Of a stretch of 17,840 nucleotides of DNA, positions 15,683-17,840 are shown one piece after another. Source of the stretch: CAYNVS01 sp964400725 (GTDB taxonomy: Bacteria; Myxococcota_A; SURF-8; CAYNVS01); contig CAYNVS010000052.1 of NCBI GenBank assembly GCA_964400725.1, forward strand, positions 1-17,840, in the 5' to 3' direction. The notes beneath the pieces are model-generated. The model was not told where the DNA came from. It saw only the letters and a program-made list of their open reading frames with translations, and did not search any database. The translations under genes were made by a program, and so were the position numbers. The first letter of the stretch is position 1; every line of letters starts with the position of its first letter.

Positions 15683-17254
15683 ATGATTAAGAGAATTATT
15701 TTATTTCTAATCGTCGCCCTGCTACTGCTCGACATAGGAAGCGTCGCGATGCAGGTTGCGTCAATAAGGTCTCAGCTTTATTACACTTTCGATCATATGG
15801 GACATCAAAACACCTCCATAGGCGCGCGCAACGTCGAATATATACTTAACAAAGCCGTCGCCAACGGAATTTTTTCCAAAAACGATTTATTCGGGGCCTC
15901 CTATGAACCTTTGCCCGGATCGGACGGAATGTGGCGTACACCGTACGACCTTTTTCTCGAAAAGAATTTCGGAGACATTAAGGAAGCGTTCCTTGAGGCG
16001 GAAAATATATACTATCTATATATAGTTACCACCGACGGTTATATTCCTGTACACTCCAGCCCCAAATGGGAAAAGAGACGAAACAATCAGCCGTACGGCG
16101 TCGTCTCCACTCGTCCCAGCGTCGAAGGGGCAACCGGAGAAAAAAACCACGAGCATCAAAACATATCAATAACGGCGGACGGCGAAGGATTTGAATTTTT
16201 TGAATATTCCGCGCCTATCGACATACTCGGCCAGCATTGGGGCGACTTCAGAGTAGGTATTCCCACCGGATTGGTAACGCAAAGAATTCGGCAGGAAAGC
16301 CTTAACGCCGTTTTGGTCGGTTTGTTCTTTATGGCTTTAATTATAACTTTTTCTTATATTTTTATGCGCGCCAACCTGCGAAAGCTCGCCGCTTTGGCGG
16401 AAGCCAGCAGACGCATCGACAAGGGCGACCTGACGACGAAGATTGAAGCGCCGGATAAATTAGACGAAATCGGCGCTTTGCAGGCAAGTTTCAAGGTAAT
16501 GATTGAAAATTTTAGGGAAATAGTTTCAAACATTCAAAACGTGGTCAAGTCGCTTGCGGTAAGCTCGGCGGAAATATCTTCCACGGCGAAACAGTCGGCC
16601 GCAACCGCATCGGAACAGGCCTCGACGGTGGCGGAAGTTAGCACGACGGTCGAGGAAATAAACCAGACCAGCCGCTCAGCCGCGGCGCGCGCTCAGGACG
16701 TCGTAAAAGTAGCGGAAGAAGCCGTAATGGGCGGACAGCAAGGGCTTAAAGCCATTGCCGAGGCGCAAAAAGCTATGGAATTGATTTCGCAAATAGGCGA
16801 TATTGTTGACAACGTGAACGATTTGGCGGAACAGTCGAACCTTTTGGCCGTCAACGCGGCTATTGAGGCAGCAAAGGCCGGAGAGCACGGGCGCGGGTTC
16901 GCGGTTGTCGCAGCGGAAGTGCGCAATTTAGCGGAGCAAAGCAAAGCCGCCAGCAAGGAAATACGCGAGTTGCTGCGCCGCGCCGAAGAAGGACGGAAAG
17001 CGGTGAAATCGGTTCAGGACAACATTGAGAAACTTGCGAGGGTGCTTGAGGAGAGCGCGGACAAATCCAGGCAGATTGCGGCGGCAAGCAATCAGCAGGC
17101 GTCGGGAATAATGCAAATATCGCAGGCGATGGAAAACGTTTCTACCGGCGGCAAAGATACGGCGGCAGGCGCGCTTCAACTTCAGAAGGAAGTTGAAGGA
17201 CTTACGAAGTTAGCGGCGGAGTTATCGCAGTTGGTTGAAAAATATAAGATTTAG
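15683..17254 (+). CDS. methyl-accepting chemotaxis receptor, transmembrane
   Basis: A 523-residue inner-membrane chemoreceptor. TM1 is at about 4-25, then a periplasmic domain (26-205), TM2 (about 207-228), HAMP (about 229-281) and a signalling hairpin (about 282-523). The periplasmic part has the pattern of Cache-like receptor sensors (GYIPVHSS at 119-126, GQHWGDFRVGI at 183-193). A typical methylation site lies at 309-314 (ASEQAS). The tip is the conserved stretch from LAEQSNLLAVNAAIEAA (381-397) to GRGFAVVAAEVR (403-414). Arm lengths on both sides of Glu401 match 36-heptad receptors such as E. coli Tsr more closely than 40-heptad ones. There is no C-terminal NWETF-type pentapeptide, which fits the TPR-bearing CheR. 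The ribosome binding site GGAGA (15671-15675) lies inside the preceding binding-protein gene, so translation is probably coupled to it. Confidence 0.92.
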   Translation: MIKRIILFLIVALLLLDIGSVAMQVASIRSQLYYTFDHMGHQNTSIGARNVEYILNKAVANGIFSKNDLFGASYEPLPGSDGMWRTPYDLFLEKNFGDIKEAFLEAENIYYLYIVTTDGYIPVHSSPKWEKRRNNQPYGVVSTRPSVEGATGEKNHEHQNISITADGEGFEFFEYSAPIDILGQHWGDFRVGIPTGLVTQRIRQESLNAVLVGLFFMALIITFSYIFMRANLRKLAALAEASRRIDKGDLTTKIEAPDKLDEIGALQASFKVMIENFREIVSNIQNVVKSLAVSSAEISSTAKQSAATASEQASTVAEVSTTVEEINQTSRSAAARAQDVVKVAEEAVMGGQQGLKAIAEAQKAMELISQIGDIVDNVNDLAEQSNLLAVNAAIEAAKAGEHGRGFAVVAAEVRNLAEQSKAASKEIRELLRRAEEGRKAVKSVQDNIEKLARVLEESADKSRQIAAASNQQASGIMQISQAMENVSTGGKDTAAGALQLQKEVEGLTKLAAELSQLVEKYKI

Positions 17255-17276
17255 CGGCGGTTTGAACGGCGCGCGC

Positions 17277-17311
17277 AACCCCTCTCCCTGGCGAGAGGGG
17301 TTTCTTTTTTT
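17277..17311 (+). terminator. intrinsic terminator of the chemosensory operon
   Basis: A perfect 10-bp stem, AACCCCTCTC (17277-17286) with GAGAGGGGTT (17293-17302), closes a 6-nt loop and runs into a T-rich tract (17301-17311). It lies 23 bp after the stop of the receptor gene and insulates ssrA from the operon. Confidence 0.9.
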
Positions 17312-17362
17312 GTTAATTTGGTTAATGATTTTAATGAACTCCAATCAATAGCAAATTATAGC

Positions 17363-17389
17363 TTGACAATCGAACCGCCAAATTATAGT
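17363..17389 (+). promoter_or_regulatory. candidate ssrA promoter
   Basis: TTGACA at 17363-17368 and TATAGT at 17384-17389 match the consensus at 6/6 and 5/6, with a short 15-bp spacer; TAGTAT at 17386-17391 would give 17 bp. A 10-bp direct repeat, CAAATTATAG, occurs at 17352-17361 and 17379-17388, one copy overlapping the -10 region. Transcription from here would give a leader of about 50 nt before the mature tmRNA 5' end. Confidence 0.5.
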
Positions 17390-17404
17390 ATTACTAATAA
17401 TTAA

Positions 17405-17430
17405 ATTTCATGTAAAAATTTACATGAAAT
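17405..17430. promoter_or_regulatory. perfect 12+12 palindrome in the ssrA leader
   Basis: ATTTCATGTAAA (17405-17416) and its exact reverse complement TTTACATGAAAT (17419-17430) are separated by AA. It lies between the candidate promoter and the tmRNA 5' end. It could be an operator for a dimeric regulator, or a leader hairpin that guides 5' processing of pre-tmRNA. It has no T-run directly after it, so it is not a classical terminator. Confidence 0.55.
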
Positions 17431-17446
17431 CGTTCTTTTAAATATT

Positions 17447-17794
17447 GGGGGCGCCACGGTTTCGACGGGTAAAGAATCGGCAAAGGAGCATGTCGGGGCG
17501 CGCCGTCCTCGTTAAAAAGGCGCACAGGCTTAACTGCCAACGAAAATTACGCATTAGCGGCTTAAGACCGCTACGTTCCATTTTCAGCGGGCCTTCAGGC
17601 TGATAATGGGGCGTGAACCTCTGTAGGCTGGCATTGCTACTTCTCCGTTAGCAAAGCGAGATTTAGGAGATGGCGAAACGAACAGCCTGTCTGTCGGCGG
17701 TTCGCGACGCGAGAATTAAATGACTGACTAAACGTGTAGGAGCCTTTCCCGCGACTTTGTTCGGACAGGGGTTCGACTCCCCTCGCCTCCACCA
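17447..17794 (+). ncRNA. ssrA: transfer-messenger RNA (tmRNA)
   Basis: A one-piece tmRNA of 348 nt that rescues stalled ribosomes by adding a degradation tag. The acceptor stem pairs GGGGGCG (17447-17453) with CGCCTCC (17784-17790, one G-U), followed by discriminator A and an encoded CCA (17791-17794). The 5' end continues with the conserved CCACGGTTTCGACGGG. The T arm is AGGGG-TTCGACT-CCCCT (17767-17783). The tag frame lies at 17536-17565. Between the tag and the T arm is the usual pseudoknot region. It has its own candidate promoter and follows the terminator of the chemosensory operon, so it is an independent unit. Confidence 0.97.
17536..17565 (+). other. tmRNA tag reading frame, ANENYALAA
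   Basis: The resume codon GCC (17536-17538) follows the typical TTAACT context. The frame reads Ala-Asn-Glu-Asn-Tyr-Ala-Leu-Ala-Ala and ends with TAA (17563-17565). With the alanine carried by the tRNA part the added tag is AANENYALAA, one residue shorter than the E. coli tag (no Asp after Asn). The C-terminal YALAA is the signal for ClpXP-type proteases. Confidence 0.93.
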
Positions 17795-17810
17795 CTTTCT
17801 GTTTCTCGAA

Positions 17811-17840
17811 CTGGCTCTCTGGAGAAATCTGGAGGGCCGG
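17811..17840 (+). terminator. possible ssrA terminator cut by the window edge
   Basis: CTGGCTCTC (17811-17819) can pair with GAGGGCCGG (17832-17840) over 9 bp with two G-U pairs and a 12-nt loop, starting 17 nt after the tmRNA 3' end. Any T-run would lie beyond the window, so it cannot be confirmed here. Confidence 0.3.

Noticed and set aside
17447..17840. Integrated element at the tmRNA 3' end
   Set aside because: Only 46 bp follow the tmRNA, with no integrase or second copy of the 3' end in the window.

Overview
The window is from a Gram-negative bacterium with lipoprotein signal peptides, a periplasm and a complete chemosensory pathway. GC content is intermediate and codon use looks uniform across all genes. 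A DUF4838 lipoprotein beside a family-2 glycosidase suggests a glycan degrader. Such gene pairs are familiar from Lentisphaerota, Planctomycetota, Verrucomicrobiota and Bacteroidota. Bacteroidota is unlikely, because the promoters look sigma70-like and a full Che system is present. I cannot name the taxon from sequence alone.

Layout. (1) 201-5635: two large exported carbohydrate-active proteins in convergent orientation, a DUF4838 lipoprotein (+) and a GH2 glycosidase (-), whose stop codons are 2 bp apart. (2) 5636-6361: an AT-rich gap with no convincing gene but with operator-like and promoter-like elements. (3) 6362-17254: ten genes on the + strand, closely packed or overlapping, encoding one chemosensory system: CheW, CheR-TPR, CheW, hybrid CheA-REC, CheB, stand-alone CheY, coiled-coil/GAF protein, two paralogous substrate-binding lipoproteins, and a transmembrane methyl-accepting receptor. 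A strong intrinsic terminator follows at 17277-17311. (4) 17363-17794: a promoter, a perfect 12+12 palindrome and the ssrA (tmRNA) gene, which encodes the tag ANENYALAA.

The order CheW / CheR-TPR / CheW / CheA-REC / CheB is that of the Wsp surface-sensing operon (wspB-C-D-E-F). The two flanks differ. The output position holds a single-domain CheY and a GAF coiled-coil protein in place of the WspR diguanylate cyclase. The receptor lies at the far end, behind two solute-binding lipoproteins that have no transporter genes. My reading is a Wsp-derived or parallel chemosensory array in which periplasmic binding proteins present a ligand to the receptor and CheY-P acts with the GAF protein or on a target elsewhere.

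The second binding-protein gene is otherwise intact but has an in-frame TAA six codons after its lipobox cysteine, where its paralogue has CAA. It is a recent pseudogene, a phase-variable or strain-specific loss, a case of readthrough, or a sequence error. The stop also bears on translation of the receptor gene 3 nt downstream.
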